Assembly (NCBI RefSeq): GCF_000423185.1
Contig: NZ_AUHM01000014.1
Location: 62,001-126,000 of the forward strand
Direction of reading: 5' to 3'
Length of the DNA: 64,000 bases
Source: Inquilinus limosus DSM 16000
GTDB lineage: Bacteria; Pseudomonadota; Alphaproteobacteria; DSM-16000; Inquilinaceae
Each line of letters starts with the position of its first letter. Position 1 is the first letter of the stretch. Shown here one piece after another: positions 1-9,253 of this stretch. Below the pieces are notes generated by a model. The model made no database searches and was not told the DNA's origin. It saw only the letters and a program-made list of their open reading frames with translations. The position numbers and the translations under genes were made by a program.

Positions 1-504
1 GTTGCCGGCGTTGAGGGGGCCGTTCATCACCACCCCGGCGATCGGGATCTTGCGGTGGCGCAGCGCCTCGATGGTCAGAAGGGTGTGATTGATCGTGCCG
101 CGGCCGCTGCGCACCACCACGATGGTGGGATAGCGCCACACCCCGAGCAGGTCGATCGCCAGGGTCGAACAGTCCAGCGGCACCATCAGCCCGCCGCCCG
201 GCCCCTCGATCAGCAACGGCCGGGGCGAGAAGGGCGGCGTCAGCGAGGCCGGGTCGATCTCGCTCTCCTCCAGCGCCGCGGCGGCGACCGGGGCCAGCGG
301 CGCCTGGAAGGCGTAGCGCGGGGCGTGCAGCCGGTCGGCCGACAGGCCGGTCAGGGAAGCGATGGTGGCGACGTCGCCCGGCTTCTCGGCCAAGCCGGTC
401 TGCACCGGCTTCCAGTAGTCGGCGTCCCAGGCGGCAGCCAGGCAGGCGCAGGCGAGGGTCTTGCCGACACCGGTGTCGGTGCCGGTCACGTAGAATCGAG
501 TCAT
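1..504 (-). CDS. bioD: Dethiobiotin synthetase (partial, 3' end beyond window)
   Basis: ATP-dependent dethiobiotin synthetase closes the ureido ring on 7,8-diaminopelargonic acid with CO2, the penultimate step of biotin synthesis in the cytoplasm. The 168 visible residues start MTRFYVTGTDTGVGKT, which carries the family P-loop at residues 8-16. A second BioD signature, IEGPGGGLMVPL, lies near residue 100, and VVVRSGRGTINHTLLT follows as in the family. The start is the ATG at 502-504. The gene runs off the left edge, so roughly a quarter of the usual protein of about 210-230 residues is missing. Other bio genes, if linked, would lie to the left. The identification is secure. Confidence 0.95.
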   Translation of the reverse strand, partial: MTRFYVTGTDTGVGKTLACACLAAAWDADYWKPVQTGLAEKPGDVATIASLTGLSADRLHAPRYAFQAPLAPVAAAALEESEIDPASLTPPFSPRPLLIEGPGGGLMVPLDCSTLAIDLLGVWRYPTIVVVRSGRGTINHTLLTIEALRHRKIPIAGVVMNGPLNAGN

Positions 505-677
505 GGGGTGCTAAGGGGCTCTGCGACGAGGCGGTCGGCGGCCAAAAGGGCCTGCCAGGTCCGGTCTACGGGCATTCGGATCCGGGATGCCGTTACGCGA
601 AGTGACGGACTATGCACAGATCGGTCCTCCGAAGCGAGTCCCCAGTTACCGCAGCGCAGCAAAGCTGGATTGCGTCG

Positions 678-1715
678 TCAAGCGGGGACCTTCTGTCGCG
701 CCGGCCTTTCCGGCATCGGCACCCCGCGCAGGATGGCGTTCGCCCGCTCCTCGCGCGGCGAGCGGCCGTAGAGCTGGCGGTAGCATTTCGAGAAATGCGA
801 GGCCGAGACGAAGCCGCAGGCCAGCGCCAGGTCGACGATCGGCAGGTCGCTCTGGTTGATCAGGTGCTGGGCCCGTTCCAGCCGCAGCTCCAGGTAGTAA
901 TGCGCGGGGCTGTGGCCGAGCTGCTTGCGGAACAGCCGCTCCAGCTGCCGGCGCGACAGACCGACATGCGCCGCCAGCTCCTCCTGCGGCAGCGGCTCGG
1001 CGATGTTCGCCTCCATCAGCTCGATCGCCGCGACCAGCTTCGGGTTGTGCACGCCCAGCCGGGCGCGCAGCGGCAGGCGCTGACGGTCGTGCGGGCTGCG
1101 GATGCGGTCGACCAGGCACTGCTCCGACACTTTGGTCGCGAGATCCCGGCCCTGCCGGATCGCGATCAGATGCAGCATCATGTCGATCGCCGCGGTGCCG
1201 CCGGAACAGGTGTAGCGGTTGCGGTCGACCTCGAACAGGTCGCTCGACACCGGGATCTCCGGGAAGGTCTCGGCGAAGCCCGGCAGGTTCTCCCAATGGA
1301 TGGCGCAGCGATAGCCGGCCAGGAGCCCGGCCCGGGCCAGCAGATGCGAGCCGGTGCAGAGCGCGCCGACGCCGACGCCTTGCCGTTCCGCCCGCCGCAG
1401 CCAGGCGAAGACCTCGTCATCGCGGTAGCGCTCGATGCCGAGGCCGGAGCAGGCGAAGATCATGTCGAGCGGCTTGGACACGCCGGCCTGACGGCTGAGC
1501 TCGGCCAGCGAGGTGTCGACGCCGACGCTGATGCCGTTGCTGGCCTTGACTGCCTGGCCGTCCTTGGACAGCACCATCCAGCGGTACAGCGGCTTGCCGG
1601 CCATGCGGTTGGCGATGCGCAGCGGCTCGACCGCCGAGGTGAAGGCGATCATCGAGAACTGCGGGATCAGGAGGAACCCGATGGTCTCGGTGTCGAAGGC
1701 TGGATCCTGGCCCAT
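678..1715 (-). CDS. GbdR/CdhR-like AraC-family regulator with DJ-1/PfpI domain
   Basis: A 345-residue transcription factor. Residues about 10-190 form a class I amidotransferase-like (DJ-1/PfpI) sensor domain, with FLLIPQFSMIAFTSAVEPLRIANRMAG at its start and the elbow motif ALCTGSHLLA. Residues about 225-325 form an AraC double helix-turn-helix, including LSRRQLERLFRKQLGHSP and LACGFVSASHFSKCYRQLYG. This architecture is that of GbdR and CdhR, which activate glycine betaine/dimethylglycine and carnitine catabolic genes. The start ATG at 1713-1715 has a GGGAGG ribosome site just upstream. The gene is divergent from fhs and close to a soxBDAG operon, which supports a role in betaine/sarcosine control. 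The exact ligand is inferred, not shown. Confidence 0.88.
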   Translation of the reverse strand: MGQDPAFDTETIGFLLIPQFSMIAFTSAVEPLRIANRMAGKPLYRWMVLSKDGQAVKASNGISVGVDTSLAELSRQAGVSKPLDMIFACSGLGIERYRDDEVFAWLRRAERQGVGVGALCTGSHLLARAGLLAGYRCAIHWENLPGFAETFPEIPVSSDLFEVDRNRYTCSGGTAAIDMMLHLIAIRQGRDLATKVSEQCLVDRIRSPHDRQRLPLRARLGVHNPKLVAAIELMEANIAEPLPQEELAAHVGLSRRQLERLFRKQLGHSPAHYYLELRLERAQHLINQSDLPIVDLALACGFVSASHFSKCYRQLYGRSPREERANAILRGVPMPERPARQKVPA

Positions 1716-1940
1716 ATATGACTGCCTCCCGGCGGGCGTTTGCGCCTTGTTGAGTGATTCGGTAGCACGGGTCGCAAATTCGACAAAGAGGCCGAATGCG
1801 ACGGCTGAGGGCTGGTGCGATCCGCGCCGCGCATGGCTGGCGGCGGGAGTCGCAGCGAGGCCGGACCACGTCGCCGCAGACGCGGTCCCGCGCCGGATGC
1901 TATGGGACGATCGGCGCAAAAACTGCCTGGGGAGCACACC
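1716..1940. promoter_or_regulatory. Divergent regulatory region between the GbdR-like gene and fhs
   Basis: This 225-bp non-coding stretch separates two divergent genes and must hold both promoters. A short inverted repeat, GTCG-CAAATT-CGAC, lies at 1771-1784 and is a candidate regulator half-site pair. The fhs start is preceded by GGGGAGCACACC. No sigma-70 boxes can be assigned with confidence. Confidence 0.45.
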
Positions 1941-3617
1941 ATGGGGGCACCGTCGGATATCGAGATCGCCCGGGCGGCGACGCTGCGGCCGATCGCCGAG
2001 GTCAGCGCGAAGCTCGGCATCCCCTCGGAAGCCCTCTACCCGTACGGCCCGCATATCGCCAAGCTGACGCCCGGCTTCGTCGACAGGCTCGACGGCCGGC
2101 TCGACGGCAAGCTGATCCTGGTCACCGCCATCACCCCGACCCCGGCGGGGGAGGGCAAGACCACCACCACGGTCGGGCTCGGCGACGGGCTGAACCGGAT
2201 CGGCCGCAAGACCGCGATCTGCCTGCGCGAGCCCTCGCTCGGCCCCTGCTTCGGGGTCAAGGGCGGCGCCGCCGGCGGCGGCCGCGCCCAGGTGGTGCCG
2301 ATGGAGCAGATCAACCTGCACTTCACCGGCGACTTCCACGCCATCGGCAGCGCCCACAATCTGCTGGCGGCGCTGCTGGACAACCACGTCTACTGGGGCA
2401 ACGCGCTCGACATCGACACCCGCCGGGTGGCCTGGCGCCGGGTGATGGACATGAACGACCGGGCGCTGCGCTCGATCGTCACCAGCCTGGGCGGCGCGGC
2501 CAACGGCTTCCCGCGCGAGGACGGCTTCGACATCACCGTGGCGTCCGAGGTGATGGCGATCTTCTGCCTGTCGAAGGACCTGCAGGATCTGGAGCAGCGT
2601 CTGGGCCGGATCATCGTCGGCCAGAGCCGGGACCGCCGGCCGGTGACGGCGAAGGACCTGAAGGCGGACGGGCCGATGACCGTGCTGCTGAAGGACGCCT
2701 TCATGCCGAACCTGGTGCAGACGCTGGAGAACAACCCGGCCTTCGTCCATGGCGGGCCCTTCGCCAACATCGCCCATGGCTGCAACTCGGTGATCGCGAC
2801 CAGGACGGCCCTGAAGCTGGCCGACTACGTCGTCACCGAGGCCGGCTTCGGCGCCGATCTCGGGGCCGAGAAGTTCTTCGACATCAAGTGCCGCAAGGCC
2901 GGGCTGAAGCCGGCGGTGGCGGTGATCGTCGCCACCGTGAGGGCGCTGAAGATGCATGGCGGCGTGGCCAAGGAGGACCTCGGGCAGGAGAATGTGGCGG
3001 CGCTGAAGAAGGGCCTGGCCAATCTCGGCCGCCACATCCGCAATGTCGGCCAGTTCGGCGTGCCGGCGGTGGTCGCGGTCAACCGCTTCGTCGCCGACAC
3101 CGAGGCCGAGCTGCAGGCGGTGCGCGACTATTGCGCCGAGCACGGGGTCGAGGCCCAGATCTGCACCCATTGGTCGGACGGCAGCGCCGGGACCGTCGAG
3201 CTTGCGCGCAAGGTCGCGGACCTGGCCGAGGACGGCCATTCCCAGTTCCGCACCCTCTATGACGACGACCTGCCGCTGTGGGAGAAGATGCGGACGATCG
3301 CGACCTCGCTGTACGGCGCCGACGACATCATCGCCGACAAGCGGGTGCGCGACCAGTTCGCCCAGTACCAGAAGGGCGGCTACGGCCACTTCCCGATCTG
3401 CGTCGCAAAGACCCAGTACAGCTTCTCCACCGACCCGGCACTGAAGGGCGCGCCGTCGCACCATGTGGTGCCGGTGCGCGAGCTGCGCCTGTCCGCGGGG
3501 GCGGAGTTCCTGGTCGCGATCTGCGGCGAGATCATGACCATGCCCGGCCTGCCCAAGACCCCCGCGGCCAACGCCATCCGGCTGGACGGAGACGGGCGGG
3601 TGGAAGGGCTGTTCTGA
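1941..3617 (+). CDS. fhs: Formate--tetrahydrofolate ligase
   Basis: Catalyses ATP-dependent formylation of tetrahydrofolate with formate to give 10-formyl-THF, used for purine synthesis or run in reverse during one-carbon oxidation. The 558-residue length matches the usual 556-560. The P-loop [16 protein letters not shown] lies at about residues 65-80, and the family segments [24 protein letters not shown] and [14 protein letters not shown]-like ([21 protein letters not shown]) are present. The ATG at 1941 follows a GGGGAG ribosome site; the frame stays open further upstream, but that extension does not resemble the family. It sits directly before a sarcosine oxidase operon, as in many betaine-degrading bacteria, where it handles THF-bound one-carbon units. 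Confidence 0.97.
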   Translation: MGAPSDIEIARAATLRPIAEVSAKLGIPSEALYPYGPHIAKLTPGFVDRLDGRLDGKLILVTAITPTPAGEGKTTTTVGLGDGLNRIGRKTAICLREPSLGPCFGVKGGAAGGGRAQVVPMEQINLHFTGDFHAIGSAHNLLAALLDNHVYWGNALDIDTRRVAWRRVMDMNDRALRSIVTSLGGAANGFPREDGFDITVASEVMAIFCLSKDLQDLEQRLGRIIVGQSRDRRPVTAKDLKADGPMTVLLKDAFMPNLVQTLENNPAFVHGGPFANIAHGCNSVIATRTALKLADYVVTEAGFGADLGAEKFFDIKCRKAGLKPAVAVIVATVRALKMHGGVAKEDLGQENVAALKKGLANLGRHIRNVGQFGVPAVVAVNRFVADTEAELQAVRDYCAEHGVEAQICTHWSDGSAGTVELARKVADLAEDGHSQFRTLYDDDLPLWEKMRTIATSLYGADDIIADKRVRDQFAQYQKGGYGHFPICVAKTQYSFSTDPALKGAPSHHVVPVRELRLSAGAEFLVAICGEIMTMPGLPKTPAANAIRLDGDGRVEGLF

Positions 3618-3670
3618 AGGTGAGAGCACATGCCTGCTCCGCACGGCTGAGGCCCGGCATCGGCGTTTGA

Positions 3671-3686
3671 CCCGGCCGCGGCCGGG
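3671..3686. repeat. Perfect 16-bp palindrome after fhs
   Basis: CCCGGCCGCGGCCGGG is a perfect inverted repeat in the 105-bp gap between fhs and the phosphatase gene, followed by a second looser GGGCG...CGCCC hairpin. It may attenuate or terminate fhs transcripts, but there is no U-tract, so the role is uncertain. Confidence 0.35.
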
Positions 3687-3722
3687 CGGGAGAGTGCCTC
3701 GCCCGATTCCGAGGACGACCCG

Positions 3723-4289
3723 ATGCTGCTGCACCCCGATCGCCATCTCACCGTCTGCGGCCTGGAGGAGATCGCCGGCTTCCGCGCCGCCGGCGTCACC
3801 CATGTGCTGTCGATCGCCGATCCGGGCACCCCGGCCGAGAGCTATTTCGACGGCTTCGCCCCGCATCGCCGCCTGGACCTGCGTTTCCACGACATCATCG
3901 ACGAGCGGCCGGGCGAGATCCTGCCGACGCCGCAGCATGTCGCGTCGATCCTGGAGTTCGGCGATGCGATGGCGCTGGAGGGTGAGAGCCTGCGCCACCT
4001 GCTGGTGCATTGCCATATGGGCGTGTCGCGCTCGACCGCCTCGATGCTGATGCTGATCGCCCAGCGCCATCCGGGCGACGAGGCGGCGGCGGTGGCCAAG
4101 CTGGCGGCGATCCGGCCGCAGGCCTGGCCGAACACGCTGATGATCGAATACGCCGAGGCGGCGTTGGGCACCAAGGGCCGGCTGCGCCAGGCCCTGCTGC
4201 CGCAATACCGCCGGGTGGCTGCCGAGCGGCCGGAGCTGATGGCCCTGCTGCGGCAGGTCGGGCGCGAGCGCGAGATCCCGGTCGACTGA
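3723..4289 (+). CDS. Dual-specificity / tyrosine phosphatase-like protein
   Basis: A 188-residue cytoplasmic protein with the cysteine phosphatase signature HCHMGVSRST. The predicted catalytic residues are Cys97 and Arg103 (C-x5-R). A candidate general acid, Asp57 or Asp60, lies in the preceding loop LRFHDIIDERPGE. The fold matches compact dual-specificity phosphatases, and similar proteins occur widely in alphaproteobacteria with no defined substrate. The start ATG follows GAGGACGACCCG. It is on the same strand as fhs upstream and soxB downstream, with gaps of 105 and 132 bp, so co-transcription is possible but not shown. The biochemical class is confident; substrate and physiological role are unknown. 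Confidence 0.85.
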   Translation: MLLHPDRHLTVCGLEEIAGFRAAGVTHVLSIADPGTPAESYFDGFAPHRRLDLRFHDIIDERPGEILPTPQHVASILEFGDAMALEGESLRHLLVHCHMGVSRSTASMLMLIAQRHPGDEAAAVAKLAAIRPQAWPNTLMIEYAEAALGTKGRLRQALLPQYRRVAAERPELMALLRQVGREREIPVD

Positions 4290-4421
4290 GACGGCCCCCA
4301 CACGTCATCGGCGCCGTGCGGCCTTGGCGCAGGGCGACGCCTGCGTGTCGCGCCTAAGCTGGCGCCGGCCCACGCGGCTCTGCACCATGCCCACGCTCAC
4401 CCCGGACCGGCCATCGGATCG

Positions 4422-5672
4422 ATGTCGCGTTATTCCATCTTCACCCTCGCGCGCAACGCGTTCTCGCACCACGAAGGCTGGCAGAAGGCCTGGCGCTCCC
4501 CCGACCCCAAGCCGGCCTACGACGTGGTCATCGTCGGCGGCGGCGGCCACGGCCTGGCCACCGCCTACTACCTGGCGAAGGAGCACGGCATCACCAATGT
4601 CGCGGTGCTGGAGAAGGGCTGGATCGGCGGCGGCAATACCGGCCGCAACACCACCATCGTCCGCTCCAACTACCTGTTCGACGCCTCCGCCTTCATCTAC
4701 GAGCACGCGCTGAAGCTGTGGGAGGGCCTGTCGGCCGACCTCAACTACAACGTGATGTTCAGCCAGCGCGGCGTGATGAACATCTGCCACGACCCGCATG
4801 AGGCGCGCGAGCTGAAGCGGCGGCTGCACGCCAACCGGCTGAACGGCATCGACAGCGACTGGCTGGACCGCGAGCAGGTGCTGGAGTTCTGCCCGGTGCT
4901 GAACCCGGACCCGACCATCCGCTTCCCGGTCTATGGCGGCACGGTGCAGCGACGGGCCGGCACGGCGCGGCACGACGCGGTTGCCTGGGGCTATGCCCGC
5001 GGCGCCGACGCCCGCGGCGTCGACATCATCCAGAACTGCGAGGTCACGGGCTTCCGCACCGAGCACGGGCGCGTCGTCGGGGTCGAGACCACGCGCGGAT
5101 ACATCGGCGCCGGCAAGGTCGGGGTGGTGGCGGCCGGACACAGCTCGGTCCTCGCCAACCTCGCCGGCTTCCGCCTGCCGCTGGAGAGCCATCCGCTGCA
5201 GGCGCTGGTGTCGGAGCCGATCAAGCCGGTGATCGACTGCGTCGTGATGTCGAACGCGGTGCACGCCTATGTCAGCCAGTCCGACAAGGGCGAGCTGGTG
5301 ATCGGCGCCGGCATCGACGGCTATGTCTCCTATTCCCAGCGCGGCGGCTTCGCGATCATCGAGGAGACGCTGGCGGCGATCGTCGAGATGTTCCCGATCT
5401 TCAGCCGCATGCGGATGCTGCGGCAGTGGGGCGGCATCGTCGACGTGGCGCCGGACGCCAGCCCGATCATCGGCAAGACCCCGGTCGAGAACCTGTTCAT
5501 CAACTGCGGCTGGGGCACCGGCGGGTTCAAGGCCACGCCCGGTTCGGGCCATGTCTTCGCCCACACCATCGCCCGCGGCGAGCCGAACGAGATCGCCGCG
5601 CCCTTCGCGCTGGACCGCTTCGCCTCCGGCGCGCTGGTGGCCGAGCACGGCGCCGCCGCCGTGGCGCATTGA
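4422..5672 (+). CDS. soxB: Sarcosine oxidase subunit beta, operon 1
   Basis: Large flavin subunit of the heterotetrameric sarcosine oxidase, which demethylates sarcosine to glycine and passes the methyl group to THF. The protein has 416 residues. A dinucleotide-binding GxGxxG region ([18 protein letters not shown]) lies at about 35-52. The conserved RHDAVAW segment is near residue 183; its His184 is the likely covalent flavin attachment site by analogy with characterised enzymes. The C-terminal DAO motif is [13 protein letters not shown]. It begins the order soxB-soxD-soxA-soxG, with an 7-bp gap to soxD. A second copy lies at 54934-56193 on the other strand. Confidence 0.96.
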   Translation: MSRYSIFTLARNAFSHHEGWQKAWRSPDPKPAYDVVIVGGGGHGLATAYYLAKEHGITNVAVLEKGWIGGGNTGRNTTIVRSNYLFDASAFIYEHALKLWEGLSADLNYNVMFSQRGVMNICHDPHEARELKRRLHANRLNGIDSDWLDREQVLEFCPVLNPDPTIRFPVYGGTVQRRAGTARHDAVAWGYARGADARGVDIIQNCEVTGFRTEHGRVVGVETTRGYIGAGKVGVVAAGHSSVLANLAGFRLPLESHPLQALVSEPIKPVIDCVVMSNAVHAYVSQSDKGELVIGAGIDGYVSYSQRGGFAIIEETLAAIVEMFPIFSRMRMLRQWGGIVDVAPDASPIIGKTPVENLFINCGWGTGGFKATPGSGHVFAHTIARGEPNEIAAPFALDRFASGALVAEHGAAAVAH

Positions 5673-5679
5673 GGTAGCC

Positions 5680-6033
5680 ATGTTCCTGATCGACTGCCCC
5701 TGGTGCGGACCGCGGGACCAACGCGAATTCCGCTGCGGCGGCGAGGCCCATATCCGCCGCCCGACGGCGCCGGCGGAGCTGAGCGACGCGGAATGGGCGG
5801 ACTACGTCTTCATGCGCTCCAACCCCAAGGGGCTGCATTACGAGCGCTGGGTCCACATCCATGGCTGCCGGCGCTGGTTCAACGTCGCCCGCCACACCGC
5901 GACCGACGAGATCCTGGCGGTCTACGGCCCGGGCGAGCCGCCGCCGGCGATCGAGGGCCAGCCCGTCCCGACCCCGTCCGGCGAGCCGGCGCGGGGCACC
6001 GCCAACCTGCCGCTGGTGGATCCGGCGGGATGA
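5680..6033 (+). CDS. soxD: Sarcosine oxidase subunit delta, operon 1
   Basis: Small zinc-binding subunit of tetrameric sarcosine oxidase, 117 residues. The zinc ligands known from the family are visible as Cys6 and Cys9 in CPWCGPRD and His59 and Cys63 in HIHGC. The start ATG at 5680 lies 7 bp after the soxB stop, with GAGGTAGCC as ribosome site. It is about 26 residues longer than the second copy (54646-54921), owing to a proline-rich tail that is not conserved between them. Unlike operon 2, where soxD and soxA overlap by 4 bp, here a 178-bp gap carrying a palindromic repeat separates soxD from soxA. Confidence 0.93.
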   Translation: MFLIDCPWCGPRDQREFRCGGEAHIRRPTAPAELSDAEWADYVFMRSNPKGLHYERWVHIHGCRRWFNVARHTATDEILAVYGPGEPPPAIEGQPVPTPSGEPARGTANLPLVDPAG

Positions 6034-6055
6034 GAGGGGTGTCGACATCGCGTGA

Positions 6056-6184
6056 CCTCTCCCGCGAGCGGGAGAGGTCGGAACCGCGGCAGCGGTTCCG
6101 GGTGAGGGGAATTCCCTCCGCCTGTGCCAGCCCTCACCCGGACATCCTGGCGGATGTCCGACCTCTCCCGCCCCGCGGGAGAGG
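6056..6184. repeat. Composite palindromic repeat (CCTCTCCCGC type), copy 1, between soxD and soxA
   Basis: A 129-bp element bounded by CCTCTCCCGC...GCGGGAGAGG hairpins at 6056-6077 and 6162-6184. Inside are the inverted pairs GGAACCGC/GCGGTTCC, GGGTGAGGG/CCCTCACCC and GGACATCC/GGATGTCC. Bases 6124-6185 are identical over 62 bp to the complement of 53051-53112, inside soxA of operon 2. Its right end lies 27 bp before the soxA start and may affect mRNA structure and translation there. Confidence 0.9.
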
Positions 6185-6211
6185 TAAAGCACATGAACGG
6201 CAGTCGTTACG

Positions 6212-9200
6212 ATGACCCAACGCTACCGCCTGGTCGGCCGCGGCGCCGATATCGATCGCAGCCAGAGCGTCGCCTTCGCCTTCGACGGCAGGTCCTATCG
6301 CGGCTATGAGGGCGACACGCTGGCCTCGGCCCTGCTGGCCAACGGCGTCCACCTGCTGGGCCGCAGCTTCAAGTACCACCGGCCGCGCGGCGTGATCTCG
6401 GCCGGGCCGGAGGAGCCGAACGCCCTGGTCCAGCTGGGACCCGACGCGGCGCGGACCGACCCGAACACCCGCGCCACCCAGGTCGAGATCTTCGACGGCC
6501 TGGTGGCGCGCAGCCAGAACCGCTGGCCGTCGCTGCGCTTCGACCTGAACGCGGTCAACGACCTGTTCGCGCCGCTGATCCCGGCCGGCTTCTACTACAA
6601 GACCTTCATGTGGCCACGGTCGCCCAAGGCCTGGATGGTTTATGAGCGGTTCATCCGCAAGGCGGCCGGCCTCGGCGTCTCGCCGCGCCAGCCTGACCCC
6701 GACCGCTACGACCATGTGAACGCCCATTGCGACGTGCTGGTGGTCGGCGGCGGCATCGCCGGGCTCGGCGCCGCCCTGGCGGCAGCGCGCGCCGGTGCCC
6801 GGGTGATCCTGGCCGAGGACCAAGCCCGCTTCGGCGGCTGGCTCAGGGCCGAGCCGACGGCGTCGATCGGCGAGGCCGGCGCGCTCGACTGGGTCGAGGC
6901 GACGGTGGCCGAGCTGGCGTCGATGCCGGACGTTCGCGTCCTGCCGCGCACCACCGCCTTCGGCTATTACGGCCACAACTGGCTCGGCCTGCTGGAGCGG
7001 GTGACCGACCACATCGCGCCGCATGCGGTGCCGGTGGGCACGCCGCGGCAGCGGCTGTGGAAGGTGCGGGCCAAGCAGGTGGTGCTGGCCACCGGCACGA
7101 TCGAGCGCAGCCTGGTCTTCGCCGAGAACGACCGGCCGGGCATCCTCCTGGCCGGTGCCGCCCGGGCCTATCTGCACCGCTGGGGCGTGAAGGTGGGCGA
7201 GCGCGTCGTGGTCGCGACCGCGGACGACAGCGCCTATGCCACCGCCCTCGACCTCGCCGCGGCCGGCGTCGCCGTGCCGGCGATCGTCGATGTCCGGCCG
7301 GATGCGGACGGGCCGCTGGTCCGCGCGGCGCGGGCCGCCGGCCTGCCGGTCTATGCCGGCCACGCCGTGGTCGGCACCTCCGGCCGTCTCAGGGTGAACG
7401 AGGTGCGGCTGATGCCGCTGGCCGCCGACGGTCGGTCGGTGCGGCGCGGGGCCGAGACCACCATCGCCTGCGACGCCGTCGCCATGTCCGGCGGCTGGAA
7501 CCCGGTGCTGAACCTGCAGTCGCAGTCGCGCGGCCGGCTGCGCTGGGACGAGGCGCGGGCCACCTTCATGCCCGGCCAGTCCTTCCAGGCCGAGCGCTCG
7601 GCCGGGGGCTGCGCCGGCACCATCCGCTTCGCCGATGCGCTGCAGGAGGGCCTCGTCGCCGGCGCCGCCGCGGCCTCGGCCGCCGGGCTGACCGCGGTGG
7701 CGGTGCCGGTGCCGCCGGTCGAGACCGCGCAGGAGGAGCCGGAGGCGGGCGAGGGCCGGCCGCTGTGGTCGGTGCCGTCGGACCGCCCGGCGAATGCCGT
7801 GCGGGCCTTCGTCGATTTCCAGAACGACGTCACCGCCAAGGACCTGAAGCTGGCGCTGCGCGAGGGCTTCGTCTCGGTCGAGCACGTCAAGCGCTACACC
7901 ACCACCGGCATGGCGACCGACCAGGGCAAGACAGGCAACGTCAACGCCCTCGGCATCGTCGCCGAGACCATGGGCAAAACGATCCCGGAGATCGGCGTCA
8001 CCACCTTCCGCCCGCCCTACACCCCGGTCACCTTCGGCGCCATCGCCGGGCGCGGGGTCAAGGCCCTCTACGCCCCGATCCGCCGCACCCCGATGCATGG
8101 CTGGGCCGAGAAGCACGGCGCGGTGTTCGAGAATGTCGGCGGCGGCTGGAAGCGTGCCTGGTACTTCCCGAAGCCGGGCGAGGACATGCACGCCGCGGTG
8201 AACCGCGAGGTCAAGGCGGCGCGCACCTCGGTCGGCGTGATGGACGCGACCACCCTCGGCAAGATCGACGTCAAGGGGCCGGACGCGGCGGAGTTTCTGA
8301 ACCGCGTCTACACCAACGCCTGGTCGAAGCTCGCCATCGGCGGCTGCCGCTACGGGCTGATGCTGGGCGAGGACGGGATGGTCAAGGACGACGGCGTCAC
8401 CACGCGCCTCGCCGAGGACCATTTCCATATGACCACCACGACCGGCGGCGCCGCCACCATCCTCGCCTGGCTCGAGGAATGGCTGCAGACGGAGTGGCCG
8501 GACCTCAAGGTCTTCCTGACCTCGGTCACCGAGCAATGGGCGGTCGCCACCATCTCCGGCCCGAAGTGCCGGGAGCTGCTGTCGCGCCTGACCGATCTCG
8601 ACCTGTCGAACGAGGCCTTCCCGCATCTGACCATGCGCGAGGGCACGGTGGCCGGGCTGCCGGCGCGGGTGTTCCGCATCTCCTTCACCGGCGAGCTGTC
8701 CTACGAGATCAACGTCCCGGCGGCCTATGGCCTGGCGCTGATGGAGGCGATCGAGGCGGCGGGGCAGGGGCTCGACCTCGTGCCCTACGGCACCGAGGCG
8801 ATGCATGTGCTGCGCGCCGAGAAGGGCTTCATCATCGTCGGCCAGGAGACGGACGGCACCATCACCCCGGGCGACCTGGGCATGGACTGGATCGTCGGCA
8901 AGAAGAAGCCGGACTTCATCGGCAAGCGCTCGCTCGACCGCGCCGACACGGCACGGGCGGACCGCAAGCAGCTGGTCGGCCTGCTGACCGACGACCCGAA
9001 GCTGGTGCTGGAGGAGGGGGCGCAGATCGTCGATACGGCGACGCCCGGCGCCCCGCCGGTGCCGATGCTGGGCCATGTGACCTCGAGCTACTGGAGCCCG
9101 AACCTGGGCCGCTCGATCGCTCTTGCTTTGGTCAAGGGCGGGCTGGGGCGGTTCGACGGCACGGTCCACATCGCCATGCCCGACCGCACCATCCCGGCCA

Positions 9201-9253
9201 AGGTGGTGAAGCCGGTCTTCGTCGACCCCGAGGGAGGGCGCCTGCATGCCTGA
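6212..9253 (+). CDS. soxA: Sarcosine oxidase subunit alpha, operon 1
   Basis: The 1013-residue alpha subunit binds NAD and tetrahydrofolate. Residues about 10-100 form a ferredoxin-like 2Fe-2S-type domain lacking obvious cluster cysteines (GDTLASALLANGV, FKYHRPRG). Residues from about 174 form the FAD/NAD-binding fold (DVLVVGGGIAGLGAALAAA). From about residue 615 to the C-terminus is a GcvT-like aminomethyltransferase/THF domain. The start ATG lacks a clear ribosome site, and the repeat at 6056-6184 has replaced the tight coupling to soxD seen in operon 2. The soxG gene overlaps the end by 8 bp. Between the NAD-binding and GcvT-like parts this copy has a linker of about 38 residues, without the repeat-derived insert found in the other copy. 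Confidence 0.96.
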   Translation: MTQRYRLVGRGADIDRSQSVAFAFDGRSYRGYEGDTLASALLANGVHLLGRSFKYHRPRGVISAGPEEPNALVQLGPDAARTDPNTRATQVEIFDGLVARSQNRWPSLRFDLNAVNDLFAPLIPAGFYYKTFMWPRSPKAWMVYERFIRKAAGLGVSPRQPDPDRYDHVNAHCDVLVVGGGIAGLGAALAAARAGARVILAEDQARFGGWLRAEPTASIGEAGALDWVEATVAELASMPDVRVLPRTTAFGYYGHNWLGLLERVTDHIAPHAVPVGTPRQRLWKVRAKQVVLATGTIERSLVFAENDRPGILLAGAARAYLHRWGVKVGERVVVATADDSAYATALDLAAAGVAVPAIVDVRPDADGPLVRAARAAGLPVYAGHAVVGTSGRLRVNEVRLMPLAADGRSVRRGAETTIACDAVAMSGGWNPVLNLQSQSRGRLRWDEARATFMPGQSFQAERSAGGCAGTIRFADALQEGLVAGAAAASAAGLTAVAVPVPPVETAQEEPEAGEGRPLWSVPSDRPANAVRAFVDFQNDVTAKDLKLALREGFVSVEHVKRYTTTGMATDQGKTGNVNALGIVAETMGKTIPEIGVTTFRPPYTPVTFGAIAGRGVKALYAPIRRTPMHGWAEKHGAVFENVGGGWKRAWYFPKPGEDMHAAVNREVKAARTSVGVMDATTLGKIDVKGPDAAEFLNRVYTNAWSKLAIGGCRYGLMLGEDGMVKDDGVTTRLAEDHFHMTTTTGGAATILAWLEEWLQTEWPDLKVFLTSVTEQWAVATISGPKCRELLSRLTDLDLSNEAFPHLTMREGTVAGLPARVFRISFTGELSYEINVPAAYGLALMEAIEAAGQGLDLVPYGTEAMHVLRAEKGFIIVGQETDGTITPGDLGMDWIVGKKKPDFIGKRSLDRADTARADRKQLVGLLTDDPKLVLEEGAQIVDTATPGAPPVPMLGHVTSSYWSPNLGRSIALALVKGGLGRFDGTVHIAMPDRTIPAKVVKPVFVDPEGGRLHA

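Noticed and set aside
1846-1940. Possible ZTP (pfl) riboswitch before fhs, because CTGCCTGGGGAG just before the start resembles its 3' conserved part.
   Set aside because: The required 5' conserved segment and the stem order could not be found. A covariance-model search with the ZTP family would decide.
678-4301. A 1207-codon minus-strand open frame covering fhs and the phosphatase gene.
   Set aside because: Only its 3' third is the real AraC-type gene (678-1715). The rest is antisense to fhs and consists of low-complexity Arg/Gly/Ala-rich sequence, typical of open antisense frames in GC-rich DNA.
6193-6309. Short frame beginning ATGAACGGCAG with a ribosome site offered by the repeat end.
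   Set aside because: It runs out of frame into soxA and gives an Arg-rich peptide without features; soxA starting at 6212 is supported by homology.
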